Source: Pseudomonadota bacterium
GTDB lineage: Bacteria; Pseudomonadota; Gammaproteobacteria; Steroidobacterales; Steroidobacteraceae
Length of the DNA: 64,000 bases
Assembly: GCA_021792755.1 (NCBI GenBank)
Contig: JAJYUA010000008.1
Location: 33,917 to 97,916, forward strand
Reading direction: 5' to 3'
The position numbers were made by a program, and so were the translations under genes. Below are positions 45,344-52,424 of this stretch, piece by piece (within the stretch, counting starts at the first letter, position 1; every line of letters starts with the position of its first letter). Under the pieces are notes generated by a model. It made no database searches, was not told the DNA's origin, and worked only from the letters and a program-made list of their open reading frames with translations.

Positions 45344-46201
45344 ATGCGCTACTGCGGACGCCCCTTTACCGATGCCGAGCTCGAGCTGATCCGTGCCTTG
45401 ATCGGCGCCACCCCTCCACTCAATCGAGCGCAGCTCTCCCGAGAGATCTGCGATCGGCTTCTCTGGCGCCGCCCCGATGGGCGCCTGAAGGATATGAGCT
45501 GCCGCGTGGCGCTGCTGCGGATGCAGGCCGATGGCCTGATCACCTTGCCGCCGCCGAGGAACGCCAAGCCCCCGCCGTACCTCGCTCGCCCTGAGACCGA
45601 GCAGGCGGTGCTCGAGCCGCCGAGCGTCCCGGCGGTGGATCTCGCTCGGCTCACGATCGATCCGGTCAGCCACAAGCGCGAGTCTTTGCTGTGGAACGCC
45701 TACATCCAGCATCACCACTATCTGGGGCATCAACTCATGCCCGGCGCACAGCTGCGCTACTTCGTGCGCGCAGCCGGCGAGGTGGTAGCCCTGCTGTCTT
45801 TCGGGGCGAGCGCCTGGAAGACCCAGCCGCGCGACGACTTCATCGGCTGGACGCGCGAGCAGCGAGAGCGCAGCCTTCACCTCATCATCAACAATGCCCG
45901 CTTCCTCATCCTGCCCTGGGTCCGCTGCCGCAATCTCGCCTCGCGTGTTCTGGGCCTCATCAGCCGTCGCCTGGCCGATGACTGGCACGCTCGCTACGCC
46001 TATCGTCCGGTGCTGCTGGAGACCTTTGTCGAGAAGCCCCGCTTCGCCGGCACCTGCTACAAGGCCGCGAACTGGCTGTACCTCGGCGACACTCGGGGGC
46101 GCGGCAAGCTCGATCGAATGCATCGCAACGCCGAGCCGGTCAAGAGCGTCTGGGTTTATCCGCTCGCCAGCGACTTCCGGAAACATCTCTGCATCGGGTA
46201 G
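45344..46201 (+). CDS. DruA-like DUF4338 protein carried by the insertion sequence
   Basis: This complete 285-aa protein begins 3 bases after the transposase stop. The N-terminal helical part is FTDAELELIRALIGATPPLNRAQLSREICDRLLWRRPDG. The DUF4338 core has HHHYLGHQLMPGAQLRYFVRAAGEVVALLSFGASAWKTQPRDDFIGW, LHLIINNARFLILPWVRCRNLASRVLG, YRPVLLETFVEKPRFAGTCYKAANWLYLG and VWVYPLASDFRKHL. DruA is one component of type I Druantia anti-phage systems, but no other dru gene is here. In this setting it is more likely an accessory of the transposon, perhaps helping target joining or excluding rivals; this is inference. Confidence 0.92.
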   Translation: MRYCGRPFTDAELELIRALIGATPPLNRAQLSREICDRLLWRRPDGRLKDMSCRVALLRMQADGLITLPPPRNAKPPPYLARPETEQAVLEPPSVPAVDLARLTIDPVSHKRESLLWNAYIQHHHYLGHQLMPGAQLRYFVRAAGEVVALLSFGASAWKTQPRDDFIGWTREQRERSLHLIINNARFLILPWVRCRNLASRVLGLISRRLADDWHARYAYRPVLLETFVEKPRFAGTCYKAANWLYLGDTRGRGKLDRMHRNAEPVKSVWVYPLASDFRKHLCIG

Positions 46202-46219
46202 CACCACGACATCAACACC

Positions 46220-46651
46220 ATGACCCCACGCTCCGGAACCAAGCGACCCAGGACGAGCGACTCCGTCCCGACCTTCGCGGAAGATTACCTGGATGTGGCT
46301 CACTGGCCGCATGGCTGGCATCTCGAAGGTCGTGCCCGACCTTCTGGTGAACGCCTGCTCGACATCTTCAAGGCATTTCTTTTCCATCTTTTGGACCAGA
46401 GACTCGCTCGCTCCACTCTGCTGCTACACCGAGACCACCTGTACGAACTGGGCCAAACAATAAGCGACCGATTGAATCGGGCACCGCAACTACGAAGACG
46501 CGACATGGGGATTACGTTGTTCGTGTTCCTCGACGAGGACGGCGGTCCAGTCATCCACCCTCCAACGTCATCGGCGCGGCAACGCTCATTCGACATGACC
46601 TGCCGCAGGCTCCGCCAATATCTGGTCGAAGCAAAGTCACGAGCTGGCTGA
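46220..46651 (+). CDS. third ORF of the insertion sequence, unknown
   Basis: The 143-aa protein includes FAEDYLDVAHWPHGWHLEGRARPSGERLLDIFKAFLFHLLDQRLARSTLLLHRDHLYELG and LFVFLDEDGGPVIHPPTSSARQRSFDMTCRRLRQYL. The helical segment after residue 40 recalls the SAM-like N-terminal domain of tyrosine recombinases (LLDQRLARSTLLLHRDHL), but no catalytic domain follows. It lies inside the target duplications, so it belongs to the element. Function unknown. Confidence 0.75.
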   Translation: MTPRSGTKRPRTSDSVPTFAEDYLDVAHWPHGWHLEGRARPSGERLLDIFKAFLFHLLDQRLARSTLLLHRDHLYELGQTISDRLNRAPQLRRRDMGITLFVFLDEDGGPVIHPPTSSARQRSFDMTCRRLRQYLVEAKSRAG

Positions 46652-46708
46652 TAGGCTGCCTCAGCTGCCATCCCGACTCCCGATCTCAGAAATGTGTGTA
46701 ATAGAACG

Positions 46709-46717
46709 ATATAACAT
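46709..46717. repeat. 9-bp target-site duplication, right copy
   Basis: ATATAACAT, identical to 43725-43733, directly after the right end of the insertion sequence. Confidence 0.95.
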
Positions 46718-46783
46718 GCACACGTATGCAACCAACACCAACGGCACAGACCTCGGCTTGCACAGCCCAGGCGCTCCTCCCGG

Positions 46784-47332
46784 CTAAGGCTTTTTGCTTC
46801 GATTCGCTGACACATTCGCCAACGGCGTGCGCGTGCCGTATCCGTCCTCTGCCACGAGCCGCTCCAACGTCTGTCTCACCTCGATACTCGGCAAGGTCTT
46901 CATCGCCGTAGCAATGAGGCTCGCGGCGGTTTCCAGGTGCATCTGGACGGACCAGCTGTCGTCGCCGCATTGTTCCATCGCATCGCCGTCCCGCTCTATG
47001 AGCAGGACGAGCAGCTCGAACGCCCGTGTCGGACTCAGCGGCAATACCAAAGTCTCAATCGAGCGCAGAATGTAACCGAGCCTTTCTCCGAGCTCTTCGT
47101 CCGCTCGATGTCGATGATTCGCCCGGCGCGAGCGTCGTAGGGCATCGATGCGTTCCTTCAAGGATGCGCTGGTCTCAGAGAGATCGTCGCTGACGATGAA
47201 TGTCCGGACCTGCTCTCCGATCGGTCCGCCATCAAATGCGAGTGAAGCAATGAAGGTCGCTAGCACCTCCGGCGCGCGCGACGCAAGACGAGCAATTGCG
47301 ATTTCAAGATCCTCGTTGGTTTCGATTCTCAC
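46784..47332 (-). CDS. DUF6880-like hypothetical protein
   Basis: This 182-aa mostly helical protein reads RIETNEDLEIAIARLASRAPEVLATFIASLAFDGGPIGEQVRTFI, SLKERIDALRRSRRANHRHRADEELGERLGYILRSIETLVLPLSPTRAFELLVLLIERDGDAMEQCGDDSW. It resembles DUF6880 proteins of unknown function. GTG 47332 with GGGAGG 5 bases upstream is chosen; the frame is open further but runs into the tRNA fragment. It is the last gene of cassette C, on the minus strand, and may originally have been next to the monooxygenase before the insertion sequence arrived. Confidence 0.7.
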   Translation of the reverse strand: MRIETNEDLEIAIARLASRAPEVLATFIASLAFDGGPIGEQVRTFIVSDDLSETSASLKERIDALRRSRRANHRHRADEELGERLGYILRSIETLVLPLSPTRAFELLVLLIERDGDAMEQCGDDSWSVQMHLETAASLIATAMKTLPSIEVRQTLERLVAEDGYGTRTPLANVSANRSKKP

Positions 47333-47517
47333 AGCCACCTCCCGCCCATGAACAGGGGCACCGTGCGCAAGTGCTCCCCTCTCTCGATCGAGTATTCTGA
47401 TTCCGGCAACCCGCCGCCAAGCCACCCGTGCGGGATTCGGGGGCAAAAATTCCAGCAAGCGAGCCTGGCAGGCAAATGCCGGGCTCGAAAACCCGGATCG
47501 CAACTGTTTGATTTCAT

Positions 47518-47562
47518 TGGTGGAAAGGGAGGGACTCGAACCCTCGACCCCGACATTATGAG
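47518..47562 (-). repeat. tRNA-Met 3'-end fragment (att copy)
   Basis: 45-base copy of the tRNA-Met 3' half with one mismatch near the anticodon stem. The sequence on its left (TTTGATTTCAT) resembles the left flank of the complete tRNA gene (TTTGATTTAT). Confidence 0.94.
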
Positions 47563-47616
47563 CCTGCTGCTCAGGTCTAAATAGCATTTACATTCAATGA
47601 CTTATCCGCGTGACGT

Positions 47617-47675
47617 CCGTTGCATTTGTCACGACGAAGCACAACTGAGCACGACTGATTCCCGCAAATCTCCCG
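47617..47675. repeat. att-arm-like block, copy D
   Basis: Third copy of the conserved block, 55 bases right of the tRNA fragment. Here the iterations read CGACGAAGCA, CAACTGAGCA, CGACTGATTC, the clearest example of the 10-base periodicity. Confidence 0.82.
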
Positions 47676-47734
47676 CAAGACTGACAGCGACGTCCCGCTG
47701 ATCCTCGGTTGAGCCGGACCTGGAATGCGAGTAC

Positions 47735-47751
47735 ATTCGCTGTTCGCGAAT
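47735..47751. promoter_or_regulatory. inverted repeat operator of cassette D
   Basis: ATTCGC-TGTTC-GCGAAT is a perfect 6-bp inverted repeat 12 bases before the ATG at 47764. A further ATTCG half site on the other strand lies at 47758-47762 (CGAAT). Its position matches the operator of cassette A, although the sequence differs. Confidence 0.6.
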
Positions 47752-47763
47752 CTCGAATAACGA

Positions 47764-48306
47764 ATGCCCATGAAACGCTCGATTAACTCACAGACCGTCC
47801 TCAAGCCCCAGGATCTCGTCGTCCTTCTGAAGCTGCTGCTCCTGGGCGATCAGCGGCGTAGCTTCGCCGTACTGGCGGCGGAGCTGTCGATGTCCGCCTC
47901 AGAAGTCCACGGAAGCGTGAAGCGAGCGATCGCGGCCCGACTGGCTTACCAGGTAGACAGCCAACTCAGGGTCTCCAAAGCCGCACTGAAGGAATTCGTG
48001 CTGCACGGAGCAAAATATGCATTTCCTGCGACTTTCGGTGTTCCAACGCGCGGCATGCCGACTGCCTACGCTGCTCCGCCGCTATCCGCCGTGATCGTGC
48101 ACTCGAGTACCGAAATGCCAGTCTGGCCCAGCCCCGACGGAGAAGAGCGGGGGATCAGCTTTTATCCCCTATATCCAACGGTGCCTCAGGCCGCCCGTAA
48201 GGACCCACTGCTGTACGAGACACTCGCTCTATTTGACGCGCTGCGCGGGGGCGCGGCACGTGAGCGCAACATCGCCGCAAAGCTGTTGGAGGAGCGCTTC
48301 AAATGA
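47764..48306 (+). CDS. winged-helix antitoxin-like protein, cassette D
   Basis: The 180-aa protein has a DNA-binding winged helix (VLKPQDLVVLLKLLLLGDQRRSFAVLAAELSMSASEVHGSVKRAIAARLA). A conserved C-terminal region (FYPLYPTVPQAARKDPLLYETLALFDALRGGAARERNIAAKLLEERF) follows. Its stop overlaps the start of the next gene in ATGA. It is the intact relative of the frameshifted protein of cassette A. By position and coupling it is the probable antitoxin and repressor of the nucleotidyltransferase gene. Confidence 0.82.
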   Translation: MPMKRSINSQTVLKPQDLVVLLKLLLLGDQRRSFAVLAAELSMSASEVHGSVKRAIAARLAYQVDSQLRVSKAALKEFVLHGAKYAFPATFGVPTRGMPTAYAAPPLSAVIVHSSTEMPVWPSPDGEERGISFYPLYPTVPQAARKDPLLYETLALFDALRGGAARERNIAAKLLEERFK

Positions 48307-49004
48307 GAAGCCACGATCTAAACCTGGCGCTTCTTGAGTCCGTTGTCGCCGCGCTAGGGCCGCTGTCTCCGCAATTCGTATTCGTCGGCGGCTGCGTTAC
48401 AGGTCTCCTCATAACCGACGCGGCAACCCCCGCCGTGCGTGCGACTCGTGACGTCGATGCCATCGTACAAGTCGTATCACTCGGCGAGTACCACGCCCTG
48501 GAGCGCCAGATCCAAAATGCCGGACTGCGACATGATCAGACTCCAGATGCGCCCGTTTGCCGCTGGAGAGCCGGTGGCGCACTTCTGGATGTCATGCCGA
48601 CAGACAGGGCGGTCTTGGGTTTCGGCAATCGTTGGTACGACGAAGCAGTCCGCACGGCCTCAATGTGGCAATTGCCGAGCGGCACAGTCATTCGCCTGAT
48701 CTCTGCCCCTGTCTTCATTGCGACCAAACTGGAAGCATTCGCCGATCGCGGCGAGGGCGACTTCCTTGCCAGCCACGATCTCGAGGACATCACGACCGTC
48801 GTGGATGGACGCTCCCAACTCATCAATGAGGCCGTGGCAGCTTCACCTGAGGTACGCCACTATCTCAGCGGGCGATTCAGCGACTTGCTGCAGAATCCGC
48901 GCTTCGTCGAAGCACTGCCAGGCCACCTTCCCGGTGATGCCCAGAGCCAAGCACGTCTCCCGGTTATCCTGGACCGTCTCCAGCAGCTATCAAGCCTCCC
49001 CTAG
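48303..49004 (+). CDS. nucleotidyltransferase toxin-like protein (AbiEii-like), cassette D
   Basis: The 233-aa protein has FVFVGGCVTGLLITDAAT followed by VRATRDVDAIVQV, the GG and DxD motifs of minimal nucleotidyltransferases. APVFIATKLEAFADRGEGDFLASHDLEDITTVVDGR follows, a region shared with AbiEii-like proteins. The fold would transfer nucleotides from an NTP to an RNA or protein target. It is translationally coupled to the preceding gene and ends 62 bases before the next tRNA fragment. Confidence 0.82.
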   Translation: MRSHDLNLALLESVVAALGPLSPQFVFVGGCVTGLLITDAATPAVRATRDVDAIVQVVSLGEYHALERQIQNAGLRHDQTPDAPVCRWRAGGALLDVMPTDRAVLGFGNRWYDEAVRTASMWQLPSGTVIRLISAPVFIATKLEAFADRGEGDFLASHDLEDITTVVDGRSQLINEAVAASPEVRHYLSGRFSDLLQNPRFVEALPGHLPGDAQSQARLPVILDRLQQLSSLP

Positions 49005-49066
49005 CGCCGCCAATTTGCCTCGGGAATCGACTCTTCGGCAGACCGATTCATGACGCCAAGAAATGC

Positions 49067-49111
49067 TGGTGGAAAGGGAGGGACTCGAACCCTCGACCCC
49101 GGCATTATGAG
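49067..49111 (-). repeat. tRNA-Met 3'-end fragment (att copy)
   Basis: Perfect 45-base copy of the tRNA-Met 3' half. Unlike the copies at 39455 and 47518, no recognisable arm block follows on its right. Confidence 0.95.
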
Positions 49112-49153
49112 GCCTCGGGACGGCTATTCGCTGGATGCTGTACTGGCGACCTA

Positions 49154-49195
49154 TGTGGAGTACAATGTAGATCGCGTTACACATTCTACTCCACA
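49154..49195. promoter_or_regulatory. 15-bp inverted repeat operator of cassette E
   Basis: TGTGGAGTACAATGT (49154-49168) and ACATTCTACTCCACA (49181-49195) are complementary with one mismatch and separated by 12 bases. It ends 3 bases before the antitoxin start, consistent with autoregulation by the ribbon-helix-helix protein. Confidence 0.75.
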
Positions 49196-49198
49196 GCC

Positions 49199-49432
49199 TT
49201 GAAAACGATTCAGATGACGATTGATGATCAGCTCCTCAAGCTGGTCGACAAGATGAGCCGTGAAAGGAGGACTACGCGCTCGGCCTTCATCCGGCACGCC
49301 CTTGAAGCCGAAATTCGCCACCAGCACCTCCGCGACGAGGAGACGCGTCACGCGCAGGGGTATGCCCGCCATCCGGTGGCCCTTGGGGAGTTCGACGTCT
49401 GGCTGAGCGACCAGGACTGGGGCACTCAGTGA
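49199..49432 (+). CDS. ribbon-helix-helix antitoxin
   Basis: The 77-aa protein is a ribbon-helix-helix DNA-binding antitoxin: MKTIQMTIDDQLLKLVDKMSRERRTTRSAFIRHALEAEI, then a C-terminal neutralising tail (LGEFDVWLSDQDW). The start is TTG 49199 immediately after the operator; ATG 49214 is an alternative that would cut the strand. Its stop overlaps the toxin start by four bases (GTGA). Confidence 0.9.
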   Translation: MKTIQMTIDDQLLKLVDKMSRERRTTRSAFIRHALEAEIRHQHLRDEETRHAQGYARHPVALGEFDVWLSDQDWGTQ

Positions 49433-49749
49433 ACCGAGGTGATGTCTGCTGGTACACGTTCAGGACGCCCGATAAGAAGCGCCCCGTGCTGATTCTCACC
49501 CGCGACTCTGCAATCACGGTCCTGAACTCCGTCACCATTGCGCCTATCACATCGACGATCCGCAACATCCCCACCGAAGTGGTGCTGACCGAAAACGATG
49601 GACTTCCCCACACCTGTGCCGCGAACTTCGACAACCTTCAGACCGTACCCAAGAGCCAGATTGGCGATCGCATTGCCCAATTGTCACGGCACAAGATGAA
49701 ACAGGCGGCAGCTGCCGTCTCATTCGCACTTGCGTTGAACGAAGATTAA
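49429..49749 (+). CDS. MazF/PemK-type endoribonuclease toxin
   Basis: The 106-aa protein has the MazF fold: MNRGDVCWYTFRTPDKKRPVLILTRDSAITVLNSVTIAPITSTIRNIPTEVVLTENDGLPHTCAANFDNLQTVPKSQIGDRIAQLS. The conserved RPVLIL arginine and the IAPITSTIR segment of the RNA-binding active site are present. It cleaves RNA in relatives. Start GTG 49429 is coupled to the antitoxin. This pair is the first module after the intact tRNA-side compartment. Confidence 0.93.
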   Translation: MNRGDVCWYTFRTPDKKRPVLILTRDSAITVLNSVTIAPITSTIRNIPTEVVLTENDGLPHTCAANFDNLQTVPKSQIGDRIAQLSRHKMKQAAAAVSFALALNED

Positions 49750-50011
49750 GTCTATTCCAGACTCTGATGCACCAACGCCAGCTCACGACCCGAAGCAGAC
49801 TCCGGCCCCTCTCCATCCCGGCCAGTCGAAGCAGAGTGTAGCTGACGTTCCAAGGTCCGCTTTGGAGATTCGCCGCCAGTCGGATGTCGTTTAAGCTGTC
49901 GGCGCGCGACGAGCCAAACGTAGCCGCGCGATGCTGACCGTTTCGATAAGCTCAATCGCGCAGGATGATATTCTCGCAGTGGGCAGCGCATCGGAACTGG
50001 GACGATAGACC

Positions 50012-50323
50012 ATGCCGGAGACCATTAGAGAGCGCCTCAAGCGGCGCGTTCGACGCACGACAATCGTTGCGTTCACAGCATGGGCGGTAGCGGCCATCAG
50101 CCTCATCACGACGCACGGCCGCGCCCCGGCGCCCATGCTCATCCTGGCTTTCGTCGTATTCGCCGCATCCGTGCTGTACGCCCTGTTCACCCGATGCCCC
50201 AAGTGTTCCGCGGTACTTGGCCAATGCGTCACGAACCACGTGGGAATCAGGATGGGTCGGATATTTCCCAAACCCAAGTACTGCCCTTATTGCGGCGTGA
50301 GTCTCGATGACCCCTGTCCATAG
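50012..50323 (+). CDS. small membrane protein with zinc ribbon
   Basis: This is a 103-aa hypothetical protein. Two hydrophobic segments (TTIVAFTAWAVAAISLITTHG and PMLILAFVVFAASVLYALFT) are followed by a zinc-ribbon-like tail (CPKCSAVLGQC ... KYCPYCGVSLDDPC). Two CxxC pairs are visible. The start context is weak. It is accessory cargo of cassette E; function unknown. Confidence 0.65.
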   Translation: MPETIRERLKRRVRRTTIVAFTAWAVAAISLITTHGRAPAPMLILAFVVFAASVLYALFTRCPKCSAVLGQCVTNHVGIRMGRIFPKPKYCPYCGVSLDDPCP

Positions 50324-50479
50324 CGTCGATCTTCGGATTTTGGTGGCCGGACGACTGAGTCCAGGGGATAGCTCGATGCGACGTTGGACCGCTTCTCGGT
50401 GCTATGTATACGCCGCGCCGACACCAGCGATAAATGCACGGCCATGTCTCTTGTGGCTAACCGACACGCCAGGTACCGC

Positions 50480-50725
50480 ATGCCGATAGAGTTCCGAGTG
50501 TCCGCATCCCTCGTGGCGCTGGTGATCCTTTCCCCCGCTGCATGGTCCCTTCGCCCGAGTCATCGGAAGCCCATCGGCGGCTTCTCGCTTGCGCGTCGCC
50601 GGCTAGACCCATTCATGCGCGCAACGTTCAACGCGGAAGGATATCCGCGCAGGTACGCGTGGCACATTCCTCTGTTGAGCTGTGCGGTTGTCCTTGCTCT
50701 TTTGTGGACCTATGGCGGCGCCTGA
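50480..50725 (+). CDS. small hypothetical membrane protein
   Basis: An 81-aa frame from ATG 50480 contains two hydrophobic segments (VSASLVALVILSPAAWSL and IPLLSCAVVLALLWTYGG) around a basic loop (RRRLDPFMRATFNAEGYPRRYAW). I recognise no family, and the frame could start upstream at 50384. Supported only by length, membrane pattern and context. Confidence 0.45.
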   Translation: MPIEFRVSASLVALVILSPAAWSLRPSHRKPIGGFSLARRRLDPFMRATFNAEGYPRRYAWHIPLLSCAVVLALLWTYGGA

Positions 50726-51131
50726 GTTTAGTTGGAGCGAAGCGTAATCGGACGGGAAAGAGGTGCGGACACGTACAATGGCTTGCCACCTGCACGGCGA
50801 GAGCATCGTAAAAAAATGGCAATCTGTGGCTCAAGCCAGCCCTTATGACTTTGAACGCCTGCTCAGGAGCACGCAATTCCTTCACTGCGATTGTCTGGCC
50901 GGCTGCAGCCGATCGCGCAATCTGTGCTGTTTGATATCTAGAGCGCCACACCGCCGGACGGGCTTGCTCCAGAGGAAATCGAAGACCTCAGCTCGCGGAA
51001 GGAGGTGGAGAATCGCGGCGGATCGGCTACGTCCGGATTTCTCGCGACGTCAACCCCGTCGGCACTTGCACTTACCATGCACTTACGTCGAATGATGCCG
51101 CGAGGACTTGCTCCGCATCTCTTTGATTTAT
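50726..51131. other. 406-bp region left of the tRNA gene
   Basis: No gene is supported. Short frames are present, one encoding a Cys/Arg-rich stretch, but without a family match. The sequence next to the tRNA 3' end is AT-rich and similar to the left flank of the 47518 fragment. Confidence 0.45.
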
Positions 51132-51208
51132 TGGTGGAAAGGGAGGGACTCGAACCCTCGACCCCGGCATTATGAGTGCCGTGCTCTAACCGGCTGAGCT
51201 ACCTTTCC
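51132..51208 (-). tRNA. tRNA-Met (CAT), elongator
   Basis: The 77-nt minus-strand gene has an acceptor stem GGAAAGG/CCTTTCC, D-arm AGCTCAGCCGGTTAGAGC, and an anticodon stem-loop CGGCA-CTCATAA-TGCCG with anticodon CAT. The T-arm is GAGGG-TTCGAGT-CCCTC and CCA is encoded. Sequence features fit elongator tRNA-Met rather than the initiator. It is the intact target of the repeated 3' fragments on its left. Confidence 0.97.
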
Positions 51209-51304
51209 TCGTAGTCGTCAGATCCCCGCTCCCCAGGCTGGTGCGGCAACCGCCGCCTGAAAAGGCAGCGCATTGTCGACGGGGTGCGCAGGAGGTGTCA
51301 ACCG

Positions 51305-52399
51305 CTACACATTGAAGCGGAAGTGCACCACATCCCCCTCCTGCATCACATATTCCTTGCCCTCGAGGCGAAGCTTGCCCGCCTCGCGGGCTCCTCCTTC
51401 CCCCTGGCAAGCAATGTAATCGGCATAGCCGATCACCTCGGCACGGATAAAGCCGTGCTCGAAATCGGTGTGAATCACGCCTGCGGCCTGCGGGGCCGTG
51501 GCGCCGATCGGCACGGTCCATGCCCGCACCTCCTTTTCCCCGGCGGTGAAGAAGGTCTGCAAGCCCAGCAACCGGTACCCGGCCCGGATCACTCGGTCCA
51601 GGCTCGGCTCCTGCAACCCGAGCTCGGCGAGAAATGCGGTCCGGTCGGCGGCCTCGAGCTGGGCAATTTCCGCTTCGATGGACGCGCAGATCGATACCGT
51701 CACGGCCCCTTCAGCGGCGGCGCGTTTCTCGACCGCCGCCAGCAGCGGATTGTCCTTGAACCCCCCTTCGACCACATTCGCCACGTACATCACGGGCTTC
51801 GCCGTCAGCAGCTGCAAGTCGCGCACGTCATGGCGTTCCTCCCCCGAGAGCTGCATTGCACGAACCGGTTTCACCTGGTCCAGATGCGCCTTGATCCGCT
51901 CGAGCAGCGCCTTCCTGCGCAGCGCCTCCTTGTCCCCACCCTTGGCCGCCTTCGCGGCGCGCTCCAAGCCCTTGTCCACCGTGGCGAGGTCCGCCAGCGC
52001 GAGCTCGGTGTCGATCACCTCCATGTCACTGTTCGGATCGACTCGACCCGCCACGTGGACGATGTCCGAACTCTCGAAGCAGCGCACCACGTGCGCGATG
52101 GCGTCGACCTCGCGGATGTGCGCGAGGAACTGATTACCCAGACCCTCTCCCTTGGAGGCCCCCGCCACCAGACCGGCGATGTCGAGGAATTCCACCGTCG
52201 CCGGCACGATACGCTCCGGGTGCACGATCGCCGCCAATGTCTCGAGCCGCCTGTCGGGCACCGGCACCATACCCACGTTCGGATCGATGGTGCAGAACGG
52301 ATAGTTGGCCGCGGCCGCGTTCTGCGCTTGCGTGAGCGCGTTGAACAGCGTCGACTTGCCGACGTTCGGCAATCCCACGATGCCGCAGCGGATGGACAT
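51305..52399 (-). CDS. ychF: redox-regulated ATPase/GTPase YchF
   Basis: The 364-aa product is an Obg-family P-loop protein: G1 [19 protein letters not shown]3 [20 protein letters not shown], then coiled-coil and the C-terminal TGS domain ([51 protein letters not shown]). YchF binds ribosomes and prefers ATP. It is the last gene of the rplY-pth-ychF group, 25 bases after pth. The length is standard. Confidence 0.97.
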   Translation of the reverse strand: MSIRCGIVGLPNVGKSTLFNALTQAQNAAAANYPFCTIDPNVGMVPVPDRRLETLAAIVHPERIVPATVEFLDIAGLVAGASKGEGLGNQFLAHIREVDAIAHVVRCFESSDIVHVAGRVDPNSDMEVIDTELALADLATVDKGLERAAKAAKGGDKEALRRKALLERIKAHLDQVKPVRAMQLSGEERHDVRDLQLLTAKPVMYVANVVEGGFKDNPLLAAVEKRAAAEGAVTVSICASIEAEIAQLEAADRTAFLAELGLQEPSLDRVIRAGYRLLGLQTFFTAGEKEVRAWTVPIGATAPQAAGVIHTDFEHGFIRAEVIGYADYIACQGEGGAREAGKLRLEGKEYVMQEGDVVHFRFNV

Positions 52400-52424
52400 G
52401 AAACGGACTCCTGCGCCTTCGGTC

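Larger units (their letters stand above)
43734..46708. mobile_element. Tn5-like (IS4 family, IS50 group) insertion sequence with DruA passenger
   Basis: The left end CTCTCTATTCCACACATCT (43734-43752) and the right end read inward CGTTCTATTACACACATTT (46708-46690) are imperfect inverted repeats. They also resemble Tn5 mosaic ends (15 of 19 positions on the left). A perfect 9-bp duplication ATATAACAT flanks the 2975-bp element. Inside are a transposase, a DUF4338/DruA-like gene and a third ORF, all on the plus strand. Because the duplication lies outside the third ORF, the passenger genes move with the transposase. Confidence 0.95.
37924..51208. mobile_element. array of tRNA-Met-associated toxin-antitoxin cassettes
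   Basis: This span is bounded on the right by the intact tRNA-Met gene. It is divided by four 45-bp copies of that tRNA's 3' end (39455, 40859, 47518, 49067), all minus-oriented. Each compartment begins with a toxin-antitoxin-like module on the plus strand. Compartments are about 1.5, 1.4, 3.7 (without the later insertion sequence), 1.55 and 2.1 kb. No integrase or recombinase gene is visible inside. The repeats and gene order are seen directly; interpreting them as serial site-specific integrations is inference. Confidence 0.75.

Noticed and set aside
45344-46201. A full Druantia defence system
   Set aside because: Only a DruA-like protein is present, no large helicase or other dru gene; the target duplications place it inside an insertion sequence.
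43694-46387. Long minus-strand open frame through the insertion sequence
   Set aside because: It is antisense to the transposase and the DruA-like gene, which have clear catalytic motifs.
39455-49111. The four tRNA-Met-like sequences as functional tRNA genes
   Set aside because: Each stops at the anticodon loop and lacks the D-arm and 5' acceptor strand, so none can fold as tRNA.
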